Origin: an uncultured Dehalococcoidia bacterium
Lineage (GTDB): Bacteria > Chloroflexota > Dehalococcoidia > Lucifugimonadales > UBA3495
Length of the DNA: 64,000 nt
Assembly (NCBI GenBank): GCA_951813535.1
Contig: OX638345.1
Span: 1,129,029-1,193,028 of the forward strand
Direction of reading: 5' to 3'
Below the pieces are notes generated by a model that was not told the origin of the DNA, made no database searches, and saw nothing but the letters and a program-made list of their open reading frames with translations. The stretch's first letter is position 1. Every line of letters starts with the position of its first letter. Shown here one piece after another: positions 32,992 through 41,834 of the stretch. The translations under genes were made by a program, and so were the position numbers.

Positions 32992-32999
32992 GGTATAAT
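32992..32999 (+). promoter_or_regulatory. extended -10 promoter of the Uma2 gene
   Basis: TG(g)TATAAT is a perfect -10 with upstream TG, 50 bases before ATG 33049. There is no clear -35, as usual for extended -10 promoters. Confidence 0.55.
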
Positions 33000-33048
33000 C
33001 GCGCCATCCTCCGCAGGTACACCCGTTTCATTTTGAAGGGGCAAGGTT

Positions 33049-33606
33049 ATGACGACAACCAAACCACAACTGCTGACCGCCGACGACCTGCTGCGACTGC
33101 ACAGCGAAGGGGTGAAGGGCGAGTTGATTATGGGGGTGCTGCACAAGAAGGTGTCGAGCGGACTGGAACACGGCCAAATCGTGCTAAATTTGGGATCTCC
33201 GTTGCATCAGTTTGTCAGGGCCGGCCGCTTGGGTAGGGTGTTCGGTTCCGACACTGGCATCCAGCTGGAACACGACCCGGACACCGTGCGGGAGCCGGAC
33301 GTGGCGTTCATATCCGCCGAGCGGATGCCTCTGGATGTACGTGAGCGACGGTATGCTCAGGTGGTTCCCGACCTGGTGGTTGAGATAGTGTCCCCCAACG
33401 ACCGGCCGGTTCCCGTGTTCGATAAGGCGCAGATGTGGCTGCGCCATGGCGTCCGTCTGGTCTGGCTAACCGACCCGGAGGCGCGGACGATTACGGCGTT
33501 GCCTCAGTCCGGCCCGACGCGGACGTTCACGGAGGCCGACACGCTGGACGGCGGCGACGTGCTGCCGGGCTTCACCTGCGCGGTGCGGGATATTTTTGAG
33601 GTGTAA
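33049..33606 (+). CDS. Uma2 family protein (DUF820, restriction-endonuclease-like fold)
   Basis: 185 aa. N-terminal LLTADDLLRLHSEGVKGELI is the usual Uma2 opening. The PD-(D/E)xK-like core is EPDVAFIS ... VPDLVVEIVSPNDRPVPVFD then KAQMWLRHGVRLVWLTDPEA, ending in GDVLPGFTCAVRDIFEV. These proteins are abundant in Chloroflexota and cyanobacteria and their role is unsettled. It is the only plus-strand gene in a long minus-strand region and has its own extended -10 promoter. Full length, with no sign of decay. Confidence 0.92.
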   Translation: MTTTKPQLLTADDLLRLHSEGVKGELIMGVLHKKVSSGLEHGQIVLNLGSPLHQFVRAGRLGRVFGSDTGIQLEHDPDTVREPDVAFISAERMPLDVRERRYAQVVPDLVVEIVSPNDRPVPVFDKAQMWLRHGVRLVWLTDPEARTITALPQSGPTRTFTEADTLDGGDVLPGFTCAVRDIFEV

Positions 33607-33643
33607 GTGACCCGGCCCATAGAGCCGCAGCCCATACCGAAGC

Positions 33644-35131
33644 CTACTCTACGTTCGATTGCCGCGCCGCCCTTGCGATCCCGCGAATCATTCCCCGGAA
33701 CACGGCGGCGTGCACCGGCCACGCCACGTACCAGTAGACCAACCCGCCCAGCCCCACCGGGTCGAATTCGGCGGTTTGGTGTATCACCGACCCGCTGCCG
33801 TCTTCGTCCGGTGTGACCTCGAATTGCAGCCACGCCCGGCCGGGCAGTTTCATTTCCGCGCAGAACCGGACCATGCGGCCCGGTTCGTATTTTTCCACCC
33901 GCCACCAGTCGACGGCATCGCCCACGGCCAGGTCGGACGGGTCGCGTCGGCCCCGGCGCACGCCGACGCCTCCAACCAGAAGGTCGATAAAACCGCGCAT
34001 GCGCCACAGCCAATTGCCAAAATACCAGCCGGTATCGCCGCCGATGTGCTTGATCGGGCTAAACGCTTCCGGTGGCGCGGCAGGCACGGCTGTGGTGCGC
34101 CTGTCCACCAGACGCGCGCCGAAACGCACGCCGCCCCAACTCCGCGCCTTTCCCGAGGACGACAGCGCGTCGGACCAGCGCGTTTCGGCGATATCCTGGT
34201 CTTCGTTGCGCATCGCCGCCGCGATGGCCTCCCTGATGCCCATGGGCTGAACCGGGAAATCGTGTGACGCGGTCGGATCGCTCACCACGCTGGCGTTGCG
34301 CAGGCTGTCGATCAGCTTGCGTCCGACCCGCGCGTACAGGGGTGTCACCAGGCCCAGCCAGAGGCTCGACAGTTGAGGCGTGAGCACGGGCACCGGCAGC
34401 ATCATCCGGCGCAGGCCGCGCAACCGGGCGTACTCCCGCATCAACTCGCCGTAGGACACCACGTCCGCGCCGCCGATCTCGAATATCTGGTGGCCGTCCA
34501 CGGGAACCGAGACAGCGAGTCGCAGGTATTCCAGCAGGTCGTTGACGGCGATGGGCTGCGCGGCGACCGACACCCACTGAGGCGTGATCATGACCGGGAG
34601 CCTCTCCACCAGTGCTCGCACCATCTCGAAGGACGAACCGCCGGAACCGATGACGATGGACGCGCGGAACTCAATCACCGGCACCCCCGATTCCCGGAGG
34701 ATGTCGCCAACCTGCCGTCGGCTGCTCAGGTGGTCTGACGGGTTCGGCCCGTCGACGCCCAGGCCGCCCAGGTAGATGATGCGGCGGATTCTGGCTTCAC
34801 GGGCGGCGTCGGCAAAGTTCTGGGCGCACTGCCGCTCTTCCTCGGCGAAGTCTCCCGAGGATCCCATGGAGTGCACCAGGTAATAGGCCACGTCCTGGCC
34901 GCACATCGCTTTGGCCAGGGAAGCGCGGTCCAGCAGGTCTCCCCGCACCACCTCGGTGGTTTCGGATAGCCGGCTCCGCAGGTTCTCAGGGCGGCGCGCC
35001 ACGCACCGGACGCGGCAGCCGGCGCGTTGCAGGACGCCGAGCAGCCTGCCGCCGACGTAACCGGTGGCGCCGGTGAGGCAGATACGGGGGTTGTCCCCGA
35101 TGACCGTGGTGTCCATCATGACACCCGGCAT
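33644..35131 (-). CDS. NAD(P)-binding SDR-like protein with C-terminal DUF2867 domain
   Basis: 495 aa. The N-terminal atypical SDR/NmrA-like domain has ICLTGATGYVGGRLLGVLQR, DVAYYLVHSMGSSGDF and IIYLGGLGVDGPNPSDHLSS. The C-terminal about 150 residues are DUF2867 (a START/SRPBCC-like fold): GWYFGNWLWRMRGFIDLLVG, VGDAVDWWRVEKYEPGRMVR and WLQFEVTPDEDGS. This two-domain arrangement is a known family. The likely role is oxidoreduction of, or binding to, a hydrophobic compound; the substrate is unknown. The start is placed at 35131, though ATG 35116 is also possible. It follows the DinB-like gene by 33 bases. Confidence 0.88.
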   Translation of the reverse strand: MPGVMMDTTVIGDNPRICLTGATGYVGGRLLGVLQRAGCRVRCVARRPENLRSRLSETTEVVRGDLLDRASLAKAMCGQDVAYYLVHSMGSSGDFAEEERQCAQNFADAAREARIRRIIYLGGLGVDGPNPSDHLSSRRQVGDILRESGVPVIEFRASIVIGSGGSSFEMVRALVERLPVMITPQWVSVAAQPIAVNDLLEYLRLAVSVPVDGHQIFEIGGADVVSYGELMREYARLRGLRRMMLPVPVLTPQLSSLWLGLVTPLYARVGRKLIDSLRNASVVSDPTASHDFPVQPMGIREAIAAAMRNEDQDIAETRWSDALSSSGKARSWGGVRFGARLVDRRTTAVPAAPPEAFSPIKHIGGDTGWYFGNWLWRMRGFIDLLVGGVGVRRGRRDPSDLAVGDAVDWWRVEKYEPGRMVRFCAEMKLPGRAWLQFEVTPDEDGSGSVIHQTAEFDPVGLGGLVYWYVAWPVHAAVFRGMIRGIARAARQSNVE

Positions 35132-35164
35132 CGTCGGTCGCGATGATGATGCGGAGACGCGCTG

Positions 35165-36016
35165 CTAGAACCCCACCATCCACTGGGCGAAGCGCTCCAG
35201 CAGCCCTTCCTCGCCGATAGCGACCAGGTTGTTCGCGGCAGTATCGACGTCGATGCGTCCGTAGGCCAGCAACAGGTACGTGTTGGCGTTGCAGGCAACC
35301 AGCATGTCAATGTCGTCCGGATCGGGGTGGAGTCCCGCGCCGACCTGCACGCCCTCGGGCTGCACCAGCACGTCGATCGGATCGGCGTCCGATAGCGCAA
35401 ACAGGTATCGAATATCGCTGGCCGGAGGATCGTCGCCCGGGTTGTAGGCCGACCGGAGCCAGCGGGCGGACATGCCGAGCAGAACCGGGATGGCATCCGG
35501 GTGCAGGGCGGCCTGCGGATCGAACGCGCTGCGTATGTCCCAGTCGTGCACCGCCAATTCCTGGATGCGCTGGCTGACGTATTCGCGCGCCGTCATCGTA
35601 CCTCGGCGAGGATGCCAGCAGGCGCCGCGCCAGTCGTCGCCGGAGAAACTGTCCAGCAACAGGTGCAGGGCACGGTAGTTGCGCTCGAAAGTGGGCACCA
35701 GGTCGTCGCCCAGCGAAATGGAGTAGGCGATGTCGGCGTCGGCATTCTCGGCAGACATGGCCATGTTGTCCGTGGGCGCGACGAAACCCGGCGGCGGCGC
35801 CGAGTCGCCCTGGCGTCCGCGGGTCATGCTGGCTATCTGGCGTTCGGCGCGGTTCGTCAGATGGCCGGCCACATCGCGCACGGTCCAAGCGTCGCACGCC
35901 GAGTGGCGACGCAGGTCATTCGGTGACAATCCGTTCAGGAACTCGTTCAGCCCTCGGGCCAGCGTCCCGATGACTGCTACCTCCTGCTGAATTACAGCTT
36001 CATCATAGGAATTCAT
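35165..36016 (-). CDS. maleylpyruvate isomerase/mycothiol-dependent DinB-like family protein, copy A
   Basis: 283 aa. The N-terminal DinB/MDMPI four-helix domain shows LNEFLNGLSPNDLRRHSACD then AWTVRDVAGHLTNRAERQ (first metal His) and REYVSQRIQELAVHDWDIRS (second His). The C-terminal half is the SCP2-like part ending in TYLLLAYGRIDVDTAANN. Some members use mycothiol as cofactor, but that has not been shown for this branch. ATG 36016 is preferred over an upstream TTG. It is a clear paralogue of the neighbouring gene 36069-36929 (shared CWH-RRGTM and QEL-HDWD). Confidence 0.82.
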   Translation of the reverse strand: MNSYDEAVIQQEVAVIGTLARGLNEFLNGLSPNDLRRHSACDAWTVRDVAGHLTNRAERQIASMTRGRQGDSAPPPGFVAPTDNMAMSAENADADIAYSISLGDDLVPTFERNYRALHLLLDSFSGDDWRGACWHPRRGTMTAREYVSQRIQELAVHDWDIRSAFDPQAALHPDAIPVLLGMSARWLRSAYNPGDDPPASDIRYLFALSDADPIDVLVQPEGVQVGAGLHPDPDDIDMLVACNANTYLLLAYGRIDVDTAANNLVAIGEEGLLERFAQWMVGF

Positions 36017-36068
36017 CGTATCCCGCACCTGCAAATACCCTATCGGGTTCGTTCAATGGATGGTGTAT

Positions 36069-36929
36069 CTACAACCCGCCGAACCAACGGCCGAGGTTTC
36101 TTAAAGATACGTGCGCGATGGTGTCGGCGGTTTGGGAGACTCGCACCTGGCCGGCGCGCTTGGCCGTGTTCCAGTCCACCCGGTTGTAGAGGCACAGCAG
36201 GTAGGTGTTGGCGTCGGCGCGGATGGTCAGTTCGGGTTGGTTCTCGGGTGAGCAGTCGGACACAGTGTAGCTTTCACCCGTCACGACGACATCGTGCCGC
36301 AGGGTCGCCCCTTCCGTGCCGCCATCAATCTCGAATCGGTACACGGCCGGTGTCGTCAGCGGCGCGGTGGGCCGGAAGCAGAGCTGGTACCACATTTCCG
36401 ACGCGGGGAGCAGCGCGACGATACCTTCAGAGTCCAGGTCGCCTACGCCGGTGTTGCCGGCTCGCATGTCCCAGTCGTGGATCACCAGTTCCTGGATTCT
36501 GAGGTCGACATAACTCTCGGCGGACATGGTGCCGCGCCGACGGTGCCAGCAACCGATGGACCAGTCGCTCCAGCCCTGCAGCATCACGTCGAGGTCTTCG
36601 TAGTTCTGCTGGAAATTATCCAGCAGGTCCTCGCCCCAATCGTGCCGGATCTGCACGTTGCTCGTGGCGTTGGCGGCCTGAACCTGGTCCGGCGTCGCCA
36701 GCAGGGCCTCGCCTTCCGGTGGGCCGCCCTCGCCGGCCAGCCCCCGGCGCATGGCCTCCTGCTGGCGAACGGCGCCGCCGGCAAGGTGAGCGGCGACAGT
36801 TCCCACGTCCCACTCAGTGCAAGCAGATTGGGCATTCAGGTCTGCCGCGGAACTGGCGGACAGGCGGCCGTGGATGTCTCCGGCCAGCCGTTTGATCAGG
36901 GCAATTTTCGTAGCTACATCCATGGGCAT
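36069..36929 (-). CDS. maleylpyruvate isomerase/mycothiol-dependent DinB-like family protein, copy B
   Basis: 286 aa. It has the same two-domain plan as copy A: SACTEWDVGTVAAHLAGGAV (His ligand), SIGCWHRRRGTMSAESYVDL, RIQELVIHDWDMRAGNTGVG, then the SCP2-like C-terminus with ELTIRADANTYLLCLYNRVD WNTAKRAG. Divergence from copy A is considerable outside the motif blocks, so the duplication is old. It lies upstream of copy A with a 52-base gap and no terminator, so the pair plus the SDR-DUF2867 gene may form an operon. Confidence 0.82.
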   Translation of the reverse strand: MPMDVATKIALIKRLAGDIHGRLSASSAADLNAQSACTEWDVGTVAAHLAGGAVRQQEAMRRGLAGEGGPPEGEALLATPDQVQAANATSNVQIRHDWGEDLLDNFQQNYEDLDVMLQGWSDWSIGCWHRRRGTMSAESYVDLRIQELVIHDWDMRAGNTGVGDLDSEGIVALLPASEMWYQLCFRPTAPLTTPAVYRFEIDGGTEGATLRHDVVVTGESYTVSDCSPENQPELTIRADANTYLLCLYNRVDWNTAKRAGQVRVSQTADTIAHVSLRNLGRWFGGL

Positions 36930-37047
36930 CGTGCTTCCCCTCCATGCGTTGCTTGGGGCCTTTTCTCAGGCGATGTAAGTGTATCACGGAGGCGGATTCG
37001 CAATGCCGCCGGCCGGTTTGGGCCGGTTGCCGCGCTCGCCAAAGAAC

Positions 37048-37074
37048 GCGGGCCCGCAGAAATCGCGGACCCGC
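37048..37074 (-). terminator. hairpin after BNR-propeller gene
   Basis: A 10-bp GC-rich stem with one G-U pair and a 7-base loop lies 26 bases after the BNR gene stop. There is no T-run. Confidence 0.5.
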
Positions 37075-37100
37075 TAAACCACTCAGAATTCAGGCGCGGG

Positions 37101-38090
37101 TTAGTTGGGGAACCACGCCACCGAGGAGATCTCGCTGAACTCCCGGTTGAACTTGCTCCACGACGCGCCGGCGTCGTCCGACTGGTACAGGTAGCCGTAG
37201 CGGCTTCCGGCCAGCAGGAAGTCGGGGTTCTGCGCCTGTGAGTTCACCACCCACATCGCCGTGTTGGGCTCCACGGGCAACGACAGGCTGTTCCAGGTCG
37301 CCCCGGCGTCGGTGGAGCGCATCACCACTCCGGTGGAGCCGGGGGTGGTGTCGCCGAAGGTGGTGAAGATGGTCTGGGGGTCGTCGGCCTTCACCTTGAT
37401 GCCGCGCGGGTATCCCAGGGGGAAGTTCTGCCGCACGTCCAGGTTCCGCCACGAGCCGCCGTCGTCGTCGCTCAGGAACACGTCGTCGTTGACCATGACC
37501 ACCACGCGGTGGGGCGGGCCGGCCGTCACGGTGACGTTGTGGATGTCCATGTTGGGGATTTCCTGGTGTGGGACGGTCTCCCAGGTGTCGCCGCCATCGG
37601 AACTGTGGCGCAGGCCGTCCACCTCGATGCCCACCCAGATGCTGTTGCCGTTGGTCGGGTCGATGGCGATGCCGGTAACGCGCGGCACGCCCACGGCCGG
37701 ACACTCGGCGGCCACCTCGCAGGGACGATGCTCCCAGGAGGCGCCTCCATCCCTGGTGCGATAGATCTGGCAGGGGTTTGGTGTGCCGGTGCCGGCGAAA
37801 CCGACCTGCGGGTTGGAAGGATCGAAGGCGATCGCCCAGACGGCGGTGCCGTCCATGGGTGTGCTGACCGCGTGCCAGGTGTCGCCGTTGTCGTCGCTGC
37901 GGATGATGCCCTTGTCGCACCCGGCCAGGACGCTGGACGTGGTCCCGGGAACGGGAGTCAGGCAGCGCACGACGGCGTCCGAGTGAATGCCTTGGGTGAT
38001 GCCCACGCGTCGCCAGGACTCGCCGCTGTCGACGCTGCGCATGACGCCCTGCCCAGCGGTTCCTACGAGAATAGTGATTCCGTCTGCCAT
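37101..38090 (-). CDS. BNR/Asp-box beta-propeller protein (sialidase/VPS10-like fold)
   Basis: 329 aa. Seven Asp-box repeats are visible along the chain: SVDSGESWRRV, SDDNGDTWHAV, TRDGGASWEH, SSDGGDTWETV, SDDDGGSWRNL, STDAGATWNSL and SDDAGASWSKF, as expected for a six- to eight-bladed propeller. No signal peptide is seen and the protein begins directly with MADGITILVGTAGQGVM. Catalytic residues of true sialidases are not evident, so it is better called a BNR-repeat protein. AGGAGG precedes ATG 38090. Function is unknown; no operon partner is obvious. Confidence 0.85.
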   Translation of the reverse strand: MADGITILVGTAGQGVMRSVDSGESWRRVGITQGIHSDAVVRCLTPVPGTTSSVLAGCDKGIIRSDDNGDTWHAVSTPMDGTAVWAIAFDPSNPQVGFAGTGTPNPCQIYRTRDGGASWEHRPCEVAAECPAVGVPRVTGIAIDPTNGNSIWVGIEVDGLRHSSDGGDTWETVPHQEIPNMDIHNVTVTAGPPHRVVVMVNDDVFLSDDDGGSWRNLDVRQNFPLGYPRGIKVKADDPQTIFTTFGDTTPGSTGVVMRSTDAGATWNSLSLPVEPNTAMWVVNSQAQNPDFLLAGSRYGYLYQSDDAGASWSKFNREFSEISSVAWFPN

Positions 38091-38198
38091 GGTGATGCCT
38101 CCTTGTCGTCGATTACCTTGATGTGTTGTGGGTAAAGGATTGCGGATGCAGTCTATTTGGCGACATGATAACGCGGGAGAACGGCGTTTGCTATGCCG

Positions 38199-39017
38199 CT
38201 ACCGCTCGACGCCGTTCGCCGTTTCGGACTGATGCAACAGGGACTCCACCAGGTCGGCCAGAGCGTTGACCTCGCTGGCGATGTAGTGGCGGTCCATCGT
38301 GGGGTTCTCGATTTCCTCGTAGACATACTTGACGGCGTAGGGTGTCAGGGTGCCCAGGTGCGCGAACGGCTGCGCCTCGCCGACCCCAGCGCTCTCCAGA
38401 ATAGTCAGCAGGTCCGCGACGTTGTGCGTCCGCTCATATCGTAGCCCCAGCAACGTGATCCACGCTTTGAATGCCAGCTCAGCGGCCCGTTGAGCATGAA
38501 ACCCAAAGAGTTCCTCCGGGAACAGAGTCTCATCGTCCATATTGTTGATGCCCATGAGTTGCCTCTGGCACATGCGCATCAACTCGCGCGCGTTATCCAG
38601 TTCCGACACTATCTCCTCCCCCGGGAGGGTTTCGTGAACGCCATAAAGTATCAGTCCCTCTCGCCAGGCGCGGCCGGCAACGTGGTTGATGGACCGTTTC
38701 TTGGCCCGGTATTCGGCGTCGGTCCAGACGATGACGTCGATATGGTTGGTCAGTTCGGAGGCGGCGGAGAGGGCGGCGGCGCGGGCCCGTTCGCGCAGGT
38801 CGTGTCGCTGCTGGGCATCAAGTTCGGCCTCAGCGGCAACGATTGCCAGGTCAAGGTCGCTGTTGTGGCGATGGTCTCCCCTGGCTCGGGAGCCGAACAG
38901 GATGACGCAGCGGGCATTGACTGCGCTGCCTACCGCATGAGCCATTTGCCGGATCGATGCGACGTCGGTATCCGGATGAGCAGCGATGGCTTCGTTCGTC
39001 TGGGTTGGCAAGGTCAT
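38199..39017 (-). CDS. MNT nucleotidyltransferase fused to HEPN domain
   Basis: 272 aa. The N-terminal minimal nucleotidyltransferase domain has GSRARGDHRHNSDLDLAIV (Gly42-Ser43, Asp54 and Asp56) with a later Asp in NHIDVIVW. The C-terminal HEPN domain contains QRAAELAFKAWITLLGLRYE then RTHNVADLL, with the R-x4-H RNase-type motif (Arg-Tyr-Glu-Arg-Thr-His). In two-gene MntA/HepT (type VII) toxin-antitoxin systems these domains are separate and MNT AMPylates HEPN; here both are on one chain. The HxY tyrosine that is AMPylated in HepT is absent (H-N-V). It stands alone between terminators. Confidence 0.85.
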   Translation of the reverse strand: MTLPTQTNEAIAAHPDTDVASIRQMAHAVGSAVNARCVILFGSRARGDHRHNSDLDLAIVAAEAELDAQQRHDLRERARAAALSAASELTNHIDVIVWTDAEYRAKKRSINHVAGRAWREGLILYGVHETLPGEEIVSELDNARELMRMCQRQLMGINNMDDETLFPEELFGFHAQRAAELAFKAWITLLGLRYERTHNVADLLTILESAGVGEAQPFAHLGTLTPYAVKYVYEEIENPTMDRHYIASEVNALADLVESLLHQSETANGVER

Positions 39018-39060
39018 AACGGCCTCTGCCCGGATGATAGCACAGGGCTGTTAACCAGTA

Positions 39061-39086
39061 CCGGGGCGGTATAAACACCGCCCCGG
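39061..39086. terminator. terminator hairpin after MFS gene
   Basis: A perfect 10-bp stem (ccggggcggt / accgccccgg) with a 6-base loop lies 32 bases after the stop of the minus-strand MFS gene. Confidence 0.6.
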
Positions 39087-39117
39087 CAAGGTCGCGCTAT
39101 TGAAACTGGCTACCGCG

Positions 39118-40650
39118 TCAGTCGCCGTTGCCGGAAGTTGCCGGAGCCGGGGTTGCGCCCGCCGGCGTTGGGGCTGCCGGTTCTGCCGGAGCAGCTCCGG
39201 TGCGATACTCCGGAGGCAGTTCATCCTCCCAGTTGGGCACCTGGTGATGGTGCGTGTTGGGCAGGAACAGGATGGCGACCACGCCGCCCAGGCTCATGAT
39301 GAACGACAGCAGGATCGTCCAGCAGTAGGGGTTGTCCAGGATGGTGGGGAAGCCCAGGTCCCGCACGCCGATGAGCAACAGGCTCCCGAGTCCGGCGCCC
39401 GACGCCATGCCGGCGCCGGCTCCCATCATCTGGAACCCGTAGGCGCTGCCGATGGGCGCGTTGCCGTAATACTGGCGATTGATGATCGGGAACGCGGACA
39501 TCTCGCCGCCGAAGCCGATGCCGAACAGGATGGCGAACAGGTAGAACATCCAGGCGTCGTTGGCAAACAGCAGGATGAGCACCGGCAAGACCTGCAACGC
39601 AAAGCAGATTGCCATCACCCACTTGCTGCCGAACAGGTCGGCGGCGACCGGCACACCGAACCGGGTGACCGTGCTGACCAGGCTCATGGTTGCCGCCGCG
39701 CCGGCTCCGATGGCCGTTGCGCCGAGGAGCGCCGGGTCCTGGATGCCCTGGTAGCCGCCGGCGGGACGCAGGGCTTCCACCACCATGATGGGCAGGAAAA
39801 CGATCACAATGCTGTGGCCGGCGCAGCCCCAGTAGTGGATGCCGACCAGGTTCCAGAAAGCGGGTGTCTTGCGCACCTGCTGGAGGAACACGCGCGCGCG
39901 CTCCTTGGCGCCAGCCCCGGTGGTGGGCGCACGCCGGGGAGCTTCGGACGCGTCGGCTCCCAATTGGCGCACCCCCGCGTCTTCGGGGGAGTTGTAGAAA
40001 ATACGGGTCAGGAGCAGGAGGATTATTCCGCCCAGGATACCGGGGATCCAGAAGGCCATCCTGATCCCGATAGTGTCGGGTTCCAGCCACGGGAACAGAC
40101 CGGTCCAATGTTGTCCGGGCCCCACCGAGAAGAACACCACCAGTCCCAGCATGACGGGCGGCGCAATCACCGGGCCGAATCCCTGTGACGACTGCAAAAT
40201 GCCCATGCCGAGGCCGAGATGGCGGCGGAACCAGGACGTGACCGACACCGTGAGGGGGACCTGGAAGATGCCCATGGATGCGCTCAGCATCACGCCGAAG
40301 AACAGGTAGAGTTGCCAGATCTCCGTCATGAAGCCGGTGAGAATCATCCCGGCGATGTACAGGGACGCGCCCAGGGTCATGGTGAACCGCGCGCCGTAGC
40401 GATCGCCCAGCCAGCCGGACGGGGGGCCGAAAACGCCGGACACCACCCACTGCAAAGAGAATGCCAGCAGGATGACCCCTTCGCTCCAGCCGAACACCTC
40501 GGAAATGATGGGGACAATTGCCGGGAACGACATCCGGAACGACGATGACACCAGCCGCATCATCGCGGTGATGGCGACTATCGCCCAAGCGTAGTGGACG
40601 CGATAGCCGATCAGCGTGAACTGATCGGGGCGGAGGTTAACTATGGCCAT
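39118..40650 (-). CDS. MFS transporter, OFA (oxalate/formate antiporter-like) group
   Basis: 510 aa with about 12 TM helices. The start is HYAWAIVAITAMMRLVSSSF, with FGPPSGWLGDRYGARFTMTL matching the MFS motif between TM2 and TM3. A large central cytoplasmic loop carries the RVFLQQVRKTPAFWNLVGIH segment typical of OFA-like and monocarboxylate-type carriers. The C-terminus is a Pro/Ala-rich tail. Substrate is unknown; a small organic anion is inferred. A promoter, TTGACA-18-CATACT, lies at 40673-40702 and GGGAGAGG precedes the ATG. Terminator at 39061-39086. Confidence 0.88.
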   Translation of the reverse strand: MAIVNLRPDQFTLIGYRVHYAWAIVAITAMMRLVSSSFRMSFPAIVPIISEVFGWSEGVILLAFSLQWVVSGVFGPPSGWLGDRYGARFTMTLGASLYIAGMILTGFMTEIWQLYLFFGVMLSASMGIFQVPLTVSVTSWFRRHLGLGMGILQSSQGFGPVIAPPVMLGLVVFFSVGPGQHWTGLFPWLEPDTIGIRMAFWIPGILGGIILLLLTRIFYNSPEDAGVRQLGADASEAPRRAPTTGAGAKERARVFLQQVRKTPAFWNLVGIHYWGCAGHSIVIVFLPIMVVEALRPAGGYQGIQDPALLGATAIGAGAAATMSLVSTVTRFGVPVAADLFGSKWVMAICFALQVLPVLILLFANDAWMFYLFAILFGIGFGGEMSAFPIINRQYYGNAPIGSAYGFQMMGAGAGMASGAGLGSLLLIGVRDLGFPTILDNPYCWTILLSFIMSLGGVVAILFLPNTHHHQVPNWEDELPPEYRTGAAPAEPAAPTPAGATPAPATSGNGD

Positions 40651-40672
40651 AATCCTCTCCCTTAAGCGCCGC

Positions 40673-40702
40673 AGTATGCTCTTGCGTCCGATACTGTGTC
40701 AA
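40673..40702 (-). promoter_or_regulatory. promoter of the MFS gene
   Basis: On the minus strand, TTGACA (40702-40697), an 18-base spacer and CATACT (40678-40673), 22 bases before the start codon. Confidence 0.6.
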
Positions 40703-40777
40703 GGAAATTATTCGAGCCGATGCGGACAGCGCCGCCCGCGCCGTTGGGTTGCCCCGATCAAACCCATGATCCAGGCA

Positions 40778-41563
40778 TCAACGCGGACGCGCCGGCGCGG
40801 AACCGAGGTGGCTGCCCGCGTCCACCAGGATGGTCTCCCCGGTAACGTGCTCCGCGCCTTCCAGGAGCCAGACCACGGGCTCCGACACGGTTTCGGGCGT
40901 GCCGGCCGAACCCAGCGGGGCGGATGCGGCGTAGCGGTCGATGAACCCCTGGTAGTTCTCCTCACCGAGGCCTTCGCGCCACCAACGGGTCTGCATCACG
41001 CCGGGACAGACCGCGTTGACCCGGATCCCCGGCGCCAGGGCTCGGGCCAGCGAGTAGGTCATCACGTTCAGCGCCGCCTTGGACGCCGCATAGGCGATGG
41101 AACTGCCGGAGCCGCTGAAGCCCGACCCGGACGACACGTTGACGATGGCTCCCCGGCCCTGATCCTGCATCGCTGGCGTCACGGCTCGCACCATCTGGAA
41201 TGCGCCAATCACGTTCACGTCGAGGACACGCCGGAAGTCCTCTGAAGACAGGCCCTCCAGGTCGTAATGGGGAACGATCACCGACGTGGCCGCGTTGTTG
41301 ACCAGTCCGTCGATCCGTCCCCACTGTTCCAGCGCGGTCGCCGCCATGCGACGGCAGTCCTCGTCCACCGACACGTCCGCCTGGCACAGGATGGCGTCAC
41401 CTCCGACGCTGCGGCACGCCTCCGCGGCGGCCTGCGCCTCGGCCTCACTCTTGGTGTAGTTGATGACCACCTTGCCGCCCTTTGCCGCCAGGCGCTGTGC
41501 CACGGCCGCGCCCAGGCCGGTGGCCGATCCCGTCACGATGAATACGCCGTCCTTGATTTCCAT
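40778..41563 (-). CDS. short-chain dehydrogenase/reductase
   Basis: 261 aa classical SDR. The cofactor motif is VTGSATGLGAAVAQRLAAKG. NNAAT replaces the usual NNAG. The catalytic Ser is in NVSSGSGFSGSGSSI and Tyr/Lys in AYAASKAALN. The ending HVTGETILVDAGSHL is standard. GGGGTGA 7 bases before ATG 41563 decides the start over the in-frame GTG 41572. NADP preference and substrate are not determinable. It is divergent from the SDR at 41835, with a MITE-like element between them. Confidence 0.92.
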   Translation of the reverse strand: MEIKDGVFIVTGSATGLGAAVAQRLAAKGGKVVINYTKSEAEAQAAAEACRSVGGDAILCQADVSVDEDCRRMAATALEQWGRIDGLVNNAATSVIVPHYDLEGLSSEDFRRVLDVNVIGAFQMVRAVTPAMQDQGRGAIVNVSSGSGFSGSGSSIAYAASKAALNVMTYSLARALAPGIRVNAVCPGVMQTRWWREGLGEENYQGFIDRYAASAPLGSAGTPETVSEPVVWLLEGAEHVTGETILVDAGSHLGSAPARPR

Positions 41564-41624
41564 GTGGATCACCCCGATGTAGTGTCTTGCAGAGTGGGCC
41601 GATTATAGCGAACCGACTGTGCCT

Positions 41625-41760
41625 CTCACGCGTACCCAGTTTTACTCGAACTGTCGTTGCGAGCGCAGCGCGGCAATCTCGTCGGGGTAACGGCGGCTCT
41701 TTCAGTACGAGATCGCCGCGTCGCTGCGCTTCTCGCGATGACAAACTGGGTACGCGTGAG
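41625..41760. repeat. MITE-like element, copy 1 (136 bp, 18-bp perfect terminal inverted repeats)
   Basis: Ends: CTCACGCGTACCCAGTTT at 41625-41642 and its exact complement at 41743-41760. The interior carries the widespread type of bacterial repeat resembling gcgagcgcagcgcggcaatc. No ORF. It is inverted relative to copy 2 (44829-44964). Confidence 0.9.
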
Positions 41761-41774
41761 AACTGCGGCCTACC

Positions 41775-41802
41775 TTGACCCGCCCCACGGTGTGGCTACA
41801 AT
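41775..41802 (+). promoter_or_regulatory. promoter of the SDR gene at 41835
   Basis: TTGACC (41775-41780), a 16-base spacer and TACAAT (41797-41802). It begins 15 bases after the MITE-like element. Confidence 0.65.
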
Positions 41803-41834
41803 CGTTGCACCATTGAGTAGCAGGAGGCGGGAAC

